64,000 nucleotides of DNA, taken from Hymenolepis diminuta (lineage: Eukaryota; Platyhelminthes; Cestoda; Cyclophyllidea; Hymenolepididae). The position numbers and the translations under genes were made by a program. Shown piece after piece: positions 12,101-25,200 of the stretch (positions within the stretch are counted from its first letter, which is position 1; each line of letters begins with the position of its first letter). The notes under the pieces are model-generated. The model had not been told where the DNA came from. It was given only the letters and a program-made list of their open reading frames with translations, and ran no database searches. The stretch covers positions 558,001 to 622,000 of the forward strand of contig CAADRB010000053.1 of NCBI GenBank assembly GCA_900708905.1. The letters run 5' to 3'.

Positions 12101-15100
12101 AATTTGAATGACGTGACATGTATAATGAGCAGCGCAGGGAACATCTCTGAACTCTCCTGGACAATGATGCGAACCGGTATTGGGGGTTGTGTAGTGTGGC
12201 CCCGGGTGGGAGACAACTTTTGGGTCGGTAGGCAAGAATACCTCTTTCCTTTCTGCAGCAACGTCAAAGCCTCCTCTGCGGTATCTGTTTCTGCTCTCAA
12301 AGTACCCACTGATGTACCCTCGCGTATGCGAAACTATACAATCTGGTTCCCCATGGTTTCTCCTAACGCATGTTGTCGATACTGCTTTGATCGTGGATTT
12401 GAAGCTGTTACTGTAAGTCACTGAATTAATGTATGTTAAACTAATCTTGAGCAGGTAGACTTGTAGTTTTGAGAAATCAAAAAGTGTTAATTCGAGTTCT
12501 GGAATACCCCGTAGCATTGTTTGCTTAAAGAACTTTCCTCGGCGCTCGTCAAAGATATATCAGGGTTACTTACGCTTAGTCTCACTTAACAGAGAAAAGA
12601 AGGTAGCGTTCTGACTTGTAGATGTCTTTCTGCTTCCTTTCAGTTCAGCAATGTTATTATGAGTAGATAGGTAGTCTAAAGTATTGGGAACTATATTCAA
12701 AACCTCAAAAGTTTCCAGGGAAAGCGCGTCTCATCTAGATAACATCGTATTATATTGTCATTACTGCAACTATAGATAGGCCAATTTGACACAGTACGAT
12801 AGGAAGAAGTCAATCATGCTCAAATCTCTGTTCCCCAGAAGGAGTTTATCGTGTGACCAGACTATGAAAGGCAGATATCACAGGTAGGATTTTGGGACTG
12901 GAGGAAAGGAAAGGAATGTTGGCTTTTCTACCATTTCGATTTAGTCTTAATGGCATGATTGCTATATATGTTCCGTACTTCTTATCTATCTAATATTTTT
13001 CCCATTGTAAGGTGGGTGAAAAAAGTTAGAAAGTTGGTTGATGGATAATGTCCTGCATTTAAACTACGATAAAATTGAAAGTTAAGACGCACTAACAGAC
13101 CAAGTATGCAGATGACGTAGCGATAATGTATATTTCTGAGGCAATGGTGTATATTGCCACAGATCAATGCTCATCAACGATTAGTGAAAATATGGAGGCT
13201 GTACAATGTATTTCGCAAGCAGAAAGGCTTCAGAAATTTCGAATTTCTTTATCATTATTACTTGCAAACAAACCCTGTTGAAGCATTGAATTCATGACCC
13301 ATCAACGTGCAAAATTCAGTGATTGGAATGACTAACAGTGCTTGTGGTTGATGTCAATCAGAATGTGAGCTTCCACTCCGGTAGGTATACCTCTAGCTAC
13401 TCCTCTCCTCTCATACTACCAGCCACTACAAAACAGGATGGAGAAGAAAGAATGATTCTTAGTTGAAGATATTTATTGGGTATAATGTGAAAGCTCAGAG
13501 TTTGTGAGCCCGGATGCGTGCTTGGACGTATGTTCTGAAAAGATATGTGTAGTTAATACAGAAGTAACGCAGAACGGTGCACTTTCGAAGTGACGCTCAA
13601 GTGCTTGATGTTGAAAATTCCTTTTCAGCTCAAAGATTTTTTTTCCTAAGTATGGTCTGTCAATTTGATAAGGATTTCGTGGATGGAGTTGTTCGACTAA
13701 GTTGAAGGGAAAGGTCCTAGTAGCTGTCTTTTGACCGAATTGACTAGCAAGGAGGAAAGTAGTAGCAATTATGTAGAAATTCAACGAGATGTTAGATAAG
13801 TGGTATTGTCTAGACAGAACAATACAAAATTTGGGTTTTTTTATTTCTAGTGTCTGGAATACTCGGATTCACTTTGTCTGGCTATTCAAGGAGACTCGAA
13901 TGGCCAGATAAATTTTCACTCCTGGGCCCTCACACCATGTCGAGTAATGCGAGTAAAGACGCGAATAAGCATTCAGGTGAGTTGGTTGGTCTTAATATAC
14001 ACATTTAAGTGAGTAAGCCAACACTAATTAGGTGAGGCAAGAAAAAAACTCCGATAATTTGAACTTTATGAGTGCCTTGTTTTTTGAGTTTTTTCATTGG
14101 GATTTGAACAATTTAAGGCTCATGAAGCTATCAAAAGAAGCTCTTCTTCTGTGTTGCTGCTTTTCCTATTTTCAACAGCAAATCCTTTGAAATCGTCTGT
14201 GGTACGTGTAATATGATGAGTGCATGTATGATCCGGGGGTTAGGATATCAAAATCCATCAGTGCATATCCAAATGAAGCAGTGAATGTGACAGAATGCAA
14301 TTTTCTTATTCAAAGGACCTTTCTTCAAAGAGTTGGGAAATATCATAAAAGAGTCCGAAGATAGTCCCTAATTGTTGTTATTAACGGTTAGGATTATTTG
14401 GATTCCTGCAGTTCTTTATCATAAGGCTTTCAAAATTACTAATCAATTGTTCACTAATACTGGGATATTCTCCAACTCTTGTGAAAAATCCATCCTCTGG
14501 TATGTTTAGTAATGATTCTTACCCTCATAGAGGTAAAGAGGTCGGTCTCTGTATTTGAGGAAGTACTTGAAATTTTAGGTTATCAATGTACTATGTTGTT
14601 CGTTTGACATTTGAAAGGATCCTTCGAAATTGTATTTATGCGACAAACGTAAGTCATCCAGACTTCATCGTCTTCTTTGGTCAGTGAAAGATATTTGAAG
14701 TTCGGAAGGCTTTTTACCAAGCGATCTGTAGGGAATGCAGATATTTTTATCCAATCGCAGATCCGATATTTTTCTTGGATGGGTAATAAAATTGTGCCTT
14801 TCATTTTCAGCAGCTTCTAACTCCCATAATATTAGTCTAGTTCTATTAGAAAATGTTAAATCACTTTTTGGATCATAGTGGATATCACTGGCTGGTAGAC
14901 CCAGTGATTATGCATATGATTTGAACAAAATAAATATCCGGCTTTTCAATTTTTCGTGTTCATATTTCTGGAAAACTGTTCCAGCTGCATTACTAAATTT
15001 TCTTACTGTTTCTTCAGTATTGATTCCTTATGTTCCTGTTCAGGATAAGTTCAATTTCTTCAATGTTCGTGGTTATGTTTTTGTTCATAGTTATTCAAGT

Positions 15101-17686
15101 ACAAGAATTGTGCTGGATTATTGCATAAAAATACTACCTTAGATAGATGCAAAGCCCGTCAAGAGCTGTCGTGCAAAGTCCTGGTAGCAATATTCTATAA
15201 GAAGGTCCCGAGAGGCTTAAGAATATGCGGGTAAAGGATCAATAGTTGTTTGAATTTCCTGTTATGCTGTTTCTTAGTGTCATTCTTTTCAAAATTGGGA
15301 GTTTCTTCTCCACCAATCTGCCCATCTGACTTTCCATTATTAGACCTTATGTAATTTGAAGGGAGAAATGAATTTTCTATTTATTCACTATCTTACCTGA
15401 TCAAATGGTGTGTTTTCTATAATAAGCTTAATCGCCAACGCTAGTTCCCAACCATATTGGAGCAAAATTACTGAACCGAGCCTTTACAGGAAAATAGAAA
15501 TAAAAAGAAGGAAGAAAAAGAGGACGCTCAAACCCAGTAAGTTTATTCTTACTAAGTTCTATCTGGAAACTCAGTCTCTCTTATATTCTTTAAGCTTTAT
15601 AAGTATTCTATTTGTTTATTTAGTAAACGTATTCTTTTTTTAACAATTTTTTGGTTAAATTTCAGGAAGAATCTCCAATTATAATGCAGCTATTTTCTAT
15701 TACAGATTACTTAAAGTCTGTAAAAACATTGGTTAACAGTAGTCAAATAGATAACCAAGGGGAGGAGATGTAAAAGACATTGAAAGCTAAATTAGGGTCT
15801 CGAGGAGTCTTACTTCATTTGAGTTTTTTGGATTCAGATTGTCCAATAAATACTGAGTGAATTCTTTTCCACAATATTCAGTGATTTATGATGATCGGTC
15901 AGCCACTTTAATTCACTTTGCTGCCAAATTTTGAGAAAGCAGAATGGTCTTACATGATTTTAAGATGCGTCATATAGCCAAGGCAAGGTAATATGAAAAA
16001 AGGCAAATGATTAGTAGGATATATAAAGAATGAGAATGAGGACCAAGAACTATAAAGGGGAAGTGGTCATCTTATCAGCGTGATCACTATTAAAGAGCAT
16101 TTTACGGATAGAATTAATGGATATACAGGTCTATCGAAACAGAATGGTTAAGCAAGAAACATTAAAGAGTAGAAGAGTGGCAGGAAGCAACCGTCTTGCC
16201 GCAATGGAAACTTCCTTCTCAAGTTCCATGGGGTTGTGGTTGAATATAGCTCAGGTCAGTTTCTCTTTAGTCTCATGTTGGCCTGTGTGCTTTCCTATTA
16301 GCAGACGGGATAATTACCCTTACCTTCTTCCAAATCCCAGCAACATCGTGTTTGGTGGCTTCCACTATGCTTCGTTGTGTAGTATTAACAATCTCTACAA
16401 AGAAAGAGATGAAAGTTCTAAATCTAAAAGCTAAGCATATTCTCATCTTAAATGAAATCTTTTGACTGCTTAGTGTGTTTTGTTTCTTGAAGAAAATGCA
16501 CCGAAGCTACCAGTGGATAATGCAGAAGCGCACTGACGTGGATGAGAATGGAAAGGAAATTGAGGATTTGGCCGACGAACTCACTACCCTCGATCTGAAT
16601 GTAATGGAGGAGCCTTTTGAAGGAAAACTAGCCGAGGGTTGTGATCTTTGTGGAGAGAATGGACAGGCTCTCTGTTGGCACAAAGTGGAGGATAAATTTG
16701 AGTTTGTATTCAGAGTAGGTTACGTTTTTGGAGTTAAGTTTTTCATCCTACGTATGTTTTCTCCATGTTGTTACCAATTGAAGAAGTCATAAGTTTTTGT
16801 AATAAATTAATAGATAATAGATATGAAGATAATGCTGCTTAACGTCTTCCTCTACTACCCTTATACTCTCAGCAGAGTCGCTTTTGTCTCTTTCTTAGAG
16901 TGAGGCAAGTGATGGGTGAGCTATAACTTCCAAGTCTATTTAGAGGAGAATTCCAGCAACTGCATCTTGGAAGATAAATACCATCATTGAGCCTCTGATA
17001 GAAAACTCGAATATCATTACCCTCTTAATAAGCCGTACTTAACCAAGGCGGTTGCTCATTCCGCTCAGTGGGTGCGTACGGAAGCCATATATATAAGATC
17101 AAGCTGATCACCTTAGTTGATCGTTTGTAGGATTAATAGATTTTAAGACAGACCATTATTAAATTTTTTCATTTCGGTACCATTCTCTGTGTTAGTGCTG
17201 TTGTAAAATTGTTGATTTTTTCCTTCTAGGAAGGCATAGATTTGAAGAAGAACAAATACGATTTCGTGAACTCCACGTTCTCAAGTATAACTAAAGTGAG
17301 ATTACGCTCCTCTAGAGCATATTACACAAATATGCACAATCTTTATTCTTTAATCTTAATCACCTTTTTTTCTTTAGATTGCCCCTTGCCCTGATCCTGG
17401 ATCAGCGACATGGATGGCTGTTGGAACCGGTTTCGGCATAGTTCAATTCATCTGTCACGATCAATTCTATCATCCAGAAATGGATGAAGCACTGGGAAGA
17501 AGCCCCTTGAAAGATGGTCCCGTGAAGGGCTGTTTCTTTGTGTCGAAGCCGCCGCCGACTTCTGAAAATGCTAACAACTCTTCGATACCTTCATCCTCTG
17601 CTCCTCCCGACTGGGAAGAAAATAGTCAACAGGAGGGCGATAGCGAGGCGACTATTCCGCAGCGATCTTCTAGGAATCGACGCTAA
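6145..17686 (+). CDS. GTF3C2: TFIIIC 110-kDa subunit-like WD40 protein (GTF3C2 family)
   Basis: Predicted 854-aa nuclear protein of the RNA polymerase III factor TFIIIC, whose human subunit is about 911 aa. Exons: 6145-6509, 6552-6638, 6677-6777, 6845-7061, 9505-9923, 10217-10291, 10418-10501, 10588-10743, 12075-12412, 13851-13976, 16493-16714, 17230-17295, 17378-17686. All joins keep phase. The N-terminus is highly acidic and serine-rich. WD40-type blades follow: TGGYVKCLDWSP with KYLAVAS, then LIHIWAC, AHDWGYVMDLKWVP, HLIVACTDGFVRIFPIPH and LDRDMNLWNL. Their order matches the family as I recall it. A Cys/His cluster (CDLCGENGQALCWH) lies in exon 11. The ATG is 7 nt after a TTTAG acceptor-like site. 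Intron 5 uses a GC donor. Introns 1-3 are 42, 38 and 67 nt, while introns 4 and 10 exceed 2.4 kb and carry decayed repeats. Family assignment rests on motif order, not an alignment. Confidence 0.82.
8285..8735 (+). repeat. Degenerate tRNA-derived SINE-like repeat
   Basis: This lies in intron 4 of the GTF3C2-like gene. It has a leader segment (tcccgagtggtttaagaa) like one at 15197. A tRNA-like block follows, with an A-box-like TGGCGCAGTGG at about 8369 and a decayed B-box region around 8410. The tail near 8700 (gttggaaaacactttccta) matches the repeats at 11520 and 18880. The shared order of parts in several copies supports one dispersed family. Confidence 0.6.
11146..11185. repeat. Small intronic hairpin
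   Basis: A perfect 12-bp inverted repeat (ACCCATAAATCA at 11146-11157 and its complement at 11174-11185) encloses a 16-nt loop in intron 8 of the GTF3C2-like gene. No function is evident. Confidence 0.6.
11515..11570 (+). repeat. SINE-family tail fragment
   Basis: The tail motif atgctttcctaaatgg, preceded by a gttgcaaa segment, is shared with the reverse complement of 18870-18900. This is a truncated copy in intron 8 of the GTF3C2-like gene. Confidence 0.5.
14195..14290 (+). repeat. Strongly decayed SINE-like fragment
   Basis: The block around 14240-14275 (aaaatccatcagtgcatatcca) resembles the region after the B box of the 8285 copy (atcatcagtgcacatcca). It lies in intron 10 of the GTF3C2-like gene. 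Similarity is weak. Confidence 0.35.
15145..15245 (+). repeat. SINE-family leader fragment
   Basis: Positions 15185-15235 (ttctataagaaggtcccgag, then aggcttaagaatatgcggg) align with 8310-8355. No tRNA-like block follows. It is a partial copy in intron 10 of the GTF3C2-like gene. Confidence 0.5.
16929..17092 (-). repeat. SINE-like repeat, minus orientation
   Basis: This aligns along its length with 18871-19030, sharing the tail, the block atcattgagcctct, and cattccgctca with the following gtgggtgcg. It lies in intron 11 of the GTF3C2-like gene. Confidence 0.65.
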
Positions 17687-18870
17687 GAAACGTCCCTAAG
17701 ATCTCATTATCCATGTATGCATTTACATTTTTGGTATTTTGTATATTTATTGGTAATTGTATTTTTGTATGGGCATTGCCACCTTTTCTATTTCGCATGT
17801 CGTTAGAAACACCAAGAAGCATTAAATTTGTTTGGAATTTGGCCACTTATGACTATTTTCTGATGGATATGGGATTTGTGAAAGAGGTAAATTCCGCAAA
17901 CTCCAATATACTCAAGACAAGTGAAGAGGAGAGTAAGACTGAAATCGGCGAATGCGATTTAATTTATCAGGATTCTCAATGTGAAACCTCATAATAAGCC
18001 AGCCCGAACTATGTAATTGAGTTAACTATTAGGGTAGCAGTGTTTATGTACTATTATATGGGATCAAACGAGTGTAATGGTTTATATTTAGAATCGCATC
18101 TATTCTTTACATGAAATATCCTGTGAAGTAAGAGATGGATTGAGCTGCGGCTGTGGATATTCTGGATCATAATGGTGAATTCAGGGCTAGTTGATGTAGG
18201 GAAGATAATTTACTTAAGGTAAAATGAGAATGCTCACTGATACGACATGACTTAAGGCATGATAGAGACGTCAATATTCCCATAGGCATTATGGTTAGGA
18301 GAATGATTCAGTGCGGACAAATTATAACAACAGCAAACGAAATTCATGGTATTCCAATGAACTTTTGAAGACTGTTGGAAGGACAATCTCCAAGGTCATT
18401 TTGAGGAATAAAGAACCACTAAGTATTGCCTATAATCGTTAAAACTAAGAATTTATAAGAATGTTTCGGTGATGTAACGTCCTGCTATATACGAACTACA
18501 TCACTAGAGGTTCTGAGAGCGCGAATTAAGATAGTGTTCGAATAAAGTGCTGGTCACAGATGAAGGTCCTTGTATCCTAATATTATATCATATTCCCCTA
18601 GTAAGTATTTAGATTTTTCATTGATATTTACCTGCATATTTCCATATTGTTAAGATGTTAAACCGAATATATCATGAAACATAAATAACGTGTATAAGTT
18701 CCTTAGTTTGATACAACAAACGATCATTATTGATTCCTTGTCTTATTTGAAACAGTAATCTAAAGCTGGTCTTAAATTACCGTTCTGCAAAATATTCTTT
18801 AAAAAATAACCTTTTGACATTTAATGTTTATATCAACTAGTTAAACTATAATCAAATGAATAACATTCAA
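17687..18870. other. Intergenic 3' region between convergent genes
   Basis: This is the 3' flank of the GTF3C2-like gene. AATAAA motifs on the + strand at 18407-18412 and 18541-18546 could be polyadenylation signals, but they lie 720-860 bp after the stop. A 93-codon open frame (17713-17994) with a hydrophobic start begins 27 bp after the stop; it looks like untranslated region, not a gene. Confidence 0.5.
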
Positions 18871-19090
18871 TCCCATTTAGGAAAGCATGTTCCAGCACTC
18901 AACTTGAGTAGAAGGTATCATTGAGCCTCTTTGGTGAGAAACTCGTATTCAATCCCCCTTTGCCAGATAGATTTGACCAGTGCCGTCAACCATTCCGCTC
19001 ACTAAGTGGGCGCTGATGGGAATCGAGCCCATAACCAGTGAAACCACAGACGAGCACGATAAGCGCTGGCGCCACTCTTAAACTACTCGT
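18871..19090 (-). repeat. Best-preserved tRNA-derived SINE copy
   Basis: On the minus strand this reads as a tRNA-like head (cgagtagtttaagagtggcg) followed by a B-box-like GGCTCGATTCCC and then a unique body. The body ends in a tail shared with 16929, 35957 and 8700. The head resembles type II (Leu/Ser-like) tRNAs at the A box. It lies about 150 bp past the POLG stop. Confidence 0.72.
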
Positions 19091-19165
19091 GAATTTTCCA
19101 CTATCTACTTTCTTCACACCTTGAAAAGATAAGTCGTTCCCAGAAAAGTAATTTCAACTTAACCG

Positions 19166-19171
19166 TTTAAT
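19166..19171 (-). terminator. Possible POLG polyadenylation signal (ATTAAA)
   Basis: The minus strand reads ATTAAA 71 bp after the POLG stop codon. This common variant hexamer is the nearest candidate; no cleavage evidence is available. Confidence 0.4.
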
Positions 19172-19241
19172 ACAATACAATTTATAAAACATGCGGTCAG
19201 AATATACAAGTCCTTGTAAAACTTCTTTGTTGCAAAATAGG

Positions 19242-22200
19242 CTAAAAAGTGTTCAATTTAAAGTTTGATTCACCTTCTTCCTTATCATCAAATGGCTTCA
19301 TAGAACCGCCTGTTCGTTCAATGATTTCGGACACGGTTAACGATTCACCTAAAAAAAGAAAACAGGGAAGTATAAGAAGATAATGATAACGGTTGTAATG
19401 ATCTTTTATAAATAGACCAACCTTTTTTAATGCCATAAGTGGTTTCCAATCCTTCTGGGTTTGAGGGTGTTTTACAGTCATTCAATGGATCCTTTCGTAG
19501 ACAGGTGTCGATCTCCACAGAACTGAAGTAAGCCACAGACTATCAGAATGAAAAAGGCACATTACATGCTGACATTTCCTTGATTTATAAGGATTATGGT
19601 AAGAGAAAAGATGTTACCTCTGGCAGATCATGCATACCCAGTTGAAAAGCGAATAGTCCTCGGGTTAGCAAATTACTTATCTACAAAATAGATAAAAAGG
19701 TACACCGAATAAACAACAAATACTGAACAACTGAAACCAAGCAAACATTTAATCAATATTAATTTAACACTGACTGCGACGTGCGCCATATATGGTACAC
19801 GCGGTAAAAAATAAGCTTTTCTAAAAAATCAAATATGATGTAAACCACGGTCATCTTCTTATAACCGATTGATAGAATATAGTGTAAAAGGATTATAAAA
19901 GCATAAAATAAGGTTATAAAGTTTAATCAGAAGAACATAAGTTGCACAAAGCAAAGAATACAGGTTATACAGGTTTGAACACGCCGCTCCACAGGCATAC
20001 AGGCTCTTTTGGGAGTCGCAGTCAAAGTGTTAAATTATGGAGTTCAAAATTCTGCTGAAAATTATCTTTGGCGGATGAAGTTATCAGTTGTGTATTCAGA
20101 GAAATCATTCAACAGTTAACTGACACAATTGTAATACATCCTTTGGTTTTCGAAGAGTCGTTAAATGATTAGGTTTTATCAGCCCATTTTAAGATTTTGC
20201 CACAGGTAGAACAGTCTTGAATTTTGCTCAAGAAAATGTTAAGCATGAGATAAATTTGCAGCTGCGTGTGACTCATTTACAAAATTTACGAGCCATCATT
20301 TAAATTGAACAAAGACTACTCAGACACCTCTACATTTCTTTGTTTTGAAAACTACTCATTTACGGATTGATTTCTTTCTCAAAAAATCTACCTTCACTTC
20401 ATTTTAGTCACATACTATCAGTTATCAGTATTTCAAATACTGGTAGAGAATCGTGAAAACAAAAGGATCAAAAGGAACTTACTTGGCTACTGACCATGTT
20501 CATCTTAGTATATTTAAGTCTCTGATATTCAGAGAGTAATTAGTTAAAAATAGCCGAAATCAAATCTGTATTCATAATTTCTTTCTTTTTAAATTTAATA
20601 TATAAGGGTTGTCAAATAAGGATGAGGAATAAAATGCTAAATGATAGTGAAATAGATTAGCGTTACTGTTGGTTAAGACACTTTATTTTAATTTGAGACA
20701 AAAGGCTTCTCAATGAAGGAAGGTTCGTAAAACTACTGCATCAGCAACTACGTTGTCTTTTAACTTTAGCCAAAGTGTGCTCAGTTAAAAGAGAAAGCCA
20801 AGGCTTGAATATTTAGATAAAATCACACTGAGGGGAAAGATCTTCAGTTATAAAAAATGATTCCTTATTTGATAACCAATCTTGTAACGAGCACGAAATG
20901 TTTATTGAGGTTGAAATGATATCCAATAAAGTGATCAAATCACTAACCTGTAAAGCAAGAGCGACTTGATCAGCACAGCGTTGGTCGCATAGATATCGCA
21001 CTTCATCATGAATACTAATGCAAAGTCGAGCACGAAGATTGTACTTCTGAATCAGCCAAGCCATGATCACCAGGATGCAGTGAAGGTAGTCCACAGCTGA
21101 ACTTTGAACTACCCAGTTGATCCGACTTGGAAGGAACTACAATACAATAAAACAAGGTTCGGTTACTCAATTTTGGTTTAATCGAATGAAATAGTAACGA
21201 GACTCAGACTTGCATCATCTTTAACAGCCTGAGGAGTTAGGGCTCGAGTTATTTGGGCACCAAGAACAGGTGTTCGTGGTTCAGGACTTCTAGCGATGGC
21301 TTCAAGAGCGTTGAACACGTAGGACTCTGTGCCGCCCTTCCACATATACTTCATATCCAATTTGCCTTTTGAGGTTTGGACAGGTACTCGTTGACCTTTT
21401 GTAGCTCGCATCAACGTTTCAGCTTTCATACTGGCCTCCTCGGGCTGTTGAAAACCAATTTGAGAGCTATATTAATGGCACGACGCTATAAAAAATTGTT
21501 TTTATATTGTTAAAATATTGTGGTTGTAATCAACCGAGGGTAGGGCGAGTGTCGATTTCCTTTTTTATCGGCTTTTCCTCCCACTGAGTATTCTGGAAAA
21601 TTTCGAAACAAGTCAGTCAGTTGTTTATCCCCTCAATTTAATTCGTCGAGGTTTGTTTCACGTTTAGATTTACATCATAACACATTCTCAGTTGGGAATA
21701 GCCCGATTGATAAACTCGAAATCAAGCCCTGCAATTGACCACAGGCTTCTATGAAGCTACAAGGGCGTTGTAGGAACATAATTCATCTTGGCTTTTTGAA
21801 GCTTTTTAAATTCAAATCCTCTCATTCCTCTCGATAAATTTTAAACGGTAGAATCGATCGCGTCACTAATTATGCGGTCGTGGAAACCGAACTTGTAACT
21901 GGCAGACGAGTACAACGACATTAGGGTTAATTATTGCATAATTAAAGTGTGTGAAATATTGTAACCATTGCTACAAATAAAAAATAAACAGATGGAAAAA
22001 AGATAAAGGAACCCATACTCTTAGATTTGATTGAAATTTTGAAAGAAGATGTTTGGTGAACTCCAATCCAGAACCGTAGAGACGAGCGTAGTTCAAAACT
22101 TTGGCTTCACTGCGTTTAATACCGATGAGATTGGCAGTTTTTGTGTGGAGGTCGGTACCCTTGGCTTTACTGCCTTCTAGAGTCATCCAGCCGTAAGGGG

Positions 22201-25200
22201 TTCCACCTGTAATCAAAGAACAGATATTAAGCATGTTGAGTATACGAGTAACTTTTACGTATTTGTTGGTATCTTCATCCAAATTAAGATATTTAAGAAG
22301 CATGATATGACTGGGTATTGACCAAGCAGTTTGGATGTATGCTGGAAAATAAATAAGTCTAGAAGAATTACACACCGATTCAGGGGTCTAGACTCAGTAA
22401 TTATCGCAGATAGAATAAAATTCAATCCAATTCTAGCCAATTTGCCAGTAAAGTCATAGAACAAATAGTTAAAATTCAACCTCACGGATTTCTCGTTTTC
22501 ACTTAATAAAGACCAGTTTAGCTGTAATTTTATGAAAGTGCTTTTGAGATCTAGAATTAATTGGCATAAATCTCACAGGAAACGGGTCTGTAATACGACT
22601 ATTTTCCTACATAATCATGATTTATGAGACGTTTATTTTACTTTATGAATCCATCTTAAACTGTAGTCTTGCTTAATTTAAGAACGCGTATAATTGATTT
22701 GTTTGTATATTGAGGAAATAAAAATACACAGATAAATTTGCAACCACCTTTATTGGCTAAGACTGACCCAGGGAAGGAACATAGTTAATAAAGTGCATGC
22801 AGATCCATTCATGATTTATTATATGCACTTATAACAAACTGAGACTCTACACTTACGCAGATTTTGTCTCATTAAAAGAGTAAAAGAATCGAATTTTCCA
22901 TTCCTTAAAAGTATGCTTCTTTAACGCCAACCTCCCAGATTCTACAAGTCTCGATTTTGGTAATACCAAAACATAACTTTACCTTGGAAACCAACGACAG
23001 AGTCACCAATTAGAGACGCGATCCACATTTCCTGAGAGTCCACGTCAGCTCCAACAAGACAGAAGCCAGGGGGCGCTTGAACCATCGCCTTTATCTCGCT
23101 ACCCAGACGTTCGGCTTCTGCATTACTGGCAGTAAGCCAAAGGGGTTCCACGGCACGTCGTGATATCGTTCCTGCTGCAATCACTTGAGGGATTATTGCC
23201 CCATAGCGTTTGATATTTCCATTTGATAAAGCTTCTTCTAACGTTCTGTAATAGATTTGAAACAAGAAATGCATAATGAGTCAGAGTTAAGAAGGTCCAA
23301 AAAATTTGCCTACGTACTTATTCAATCTTAATTATTGTAATGAACTTTTCCGTATATTTATTCAAAAATGAATGCTTTCAGTAAAAGAAGAGTTCATTAC
23401 TTACGCTTGAACAGAGGATGGGAGCATATCTTTCTCCATGAAAACGTACATCTGGGTCCTAGGAAAACAAAATGCAATTAAATTAGGCTGTGTATCATCC
23501 TTATATGCACAGATGGCAGAACATTATATGAAATGAACTCAAACCATGAAGGAACTCACATGACACGTTTTGAGTAGCTCTGCCAAAAGGAGGCCCGAAT
23601 ACGATCACGAAGAATTTGATCGGCAGTATTATCTAGTCCGCCCTCAGCATCCGATGAGGCGCTGTGAAGTCGACCAGCTGTAATGTGAACTTGGAAGGGC
23701 TTTGACAGCGGCGAGCCCACTGGCATTCCTGTCCCAGCCTGAGATTAAAAAAAGACAATGCTTTACCTTCGACTCATGTCGAAAACCTTGCGTTTACCGA
23801 CTGACTACTTATGGTTCCAAGTTGATAAGAAATATCAATTCAAAAACCAGCTTCGTTAGTGACTTAGGAATTCAGTTATACTGATAACCCGTTTTCGAAC
23901 AATTATTTTGATAAGTAAGTAACTTGAAATACGACAAGTATTGCCACAACTCAATAAAGTCTAGTCCATTACGGACTTGATCACATGACCCAATCACTCC
24001 ATTCCCACATATTCGTATTCAGTGTGCTGTGGCTTTTATTACTGCACGTGAAATTTCACTATGCCGTTGCGTCATGGTAACAGATATCCAATTTTGTATG
24101 TATTTTCCTTCTCGACTCACTATTGGTCTATAGTCCAGTTATGCTATCTTTCGCGTAATTTTTATTCCTACTCACCAATGTTTAACTTAAGGGCATAGGC
24201 TTTGTATTGGCTAATGATAACCAATGCTCAGAATATATTAATCTCCGCTAGAATCCCTACCAGTACACACCTATGCTTACCTGCCTACGTTATTCGCCCC
24301 TACGGTACTTGTGTGTAAATTCCGGACTTCCGTTACATTAGTTTGGTGTCGTGGTAATTGTAAAAATACTACTAGTAAAGTTGTTAAGGGGTATAATTCA
24401 GAATACTACAAGATGCGCAGTACTTAGAGGAACAATAATGTATAATCATCTAGATAGTGAATGTGCTTATCAAACCATGGATAAGAAATAGGACACGGCT
24501 ATAACAAATAGCGTACGAAGCAAAAACATATGAACAAGCTTACCATACCTTATAAAGTTGTGATATCTAGTCTCAAAGAGACTCGAGTTGGAAAAGTAAA
24601 ACAAGCAAAATATTGGCAACTGTAATTATATGAGAATATTTGTTGAAGGAAGAAAGAAAATATTCAGAAAGATATCTAGCACAACAAATCCATTCTAACG
24701 TAAAAACCCATAATTAATGCTTGGAATTCAACAAAAATCATTCTAAACCGTATAAAAACTAAAACTTCCACTTTCGGTTATTACCGAATGGAGATGTACT
24801 CAAAAATGTCGTAGAAGGCTTTGATGGTCAATCTTAGCCGACATTCGAGAATGCATGAAACATCTCAAATTCTGAAAGAGGAAATAGCTAAATTCTACAT
24901 GTCTCAAAAGTTGTATCGGACGAATATGTCGACTCATATGCCTGCTCGGCCTTAAATGTCAGTTGATTTCTATTTGTTGCTCCTCTAACCAAAGAAGGGC
25001 ACAAAAGTTAAATCCACTTAGTGTATCGTAAATTTTTCCCTTTACCGCAATCCACTTTTCACTCAACCTGCAATGACGCTTATTCCCCGCTCTTCCAATT
25101 TCTATTTCTTCTACACACAGTTCTTATTTTCTCATTACTTGAAGGTATCCAAGACACTCGCGATTTTACTCAACTCTTGGTCTTCTGATGTGGAAAAACT

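Noticed and set aside
17713..17994. 93-codon ORF with a hydrophobic start just after the GTF3C2-like stop
   Set aside because: AT-rich, no recognised homology and placed like a 3' untranslated region; the hydrophobic start follows from T-rich codons.
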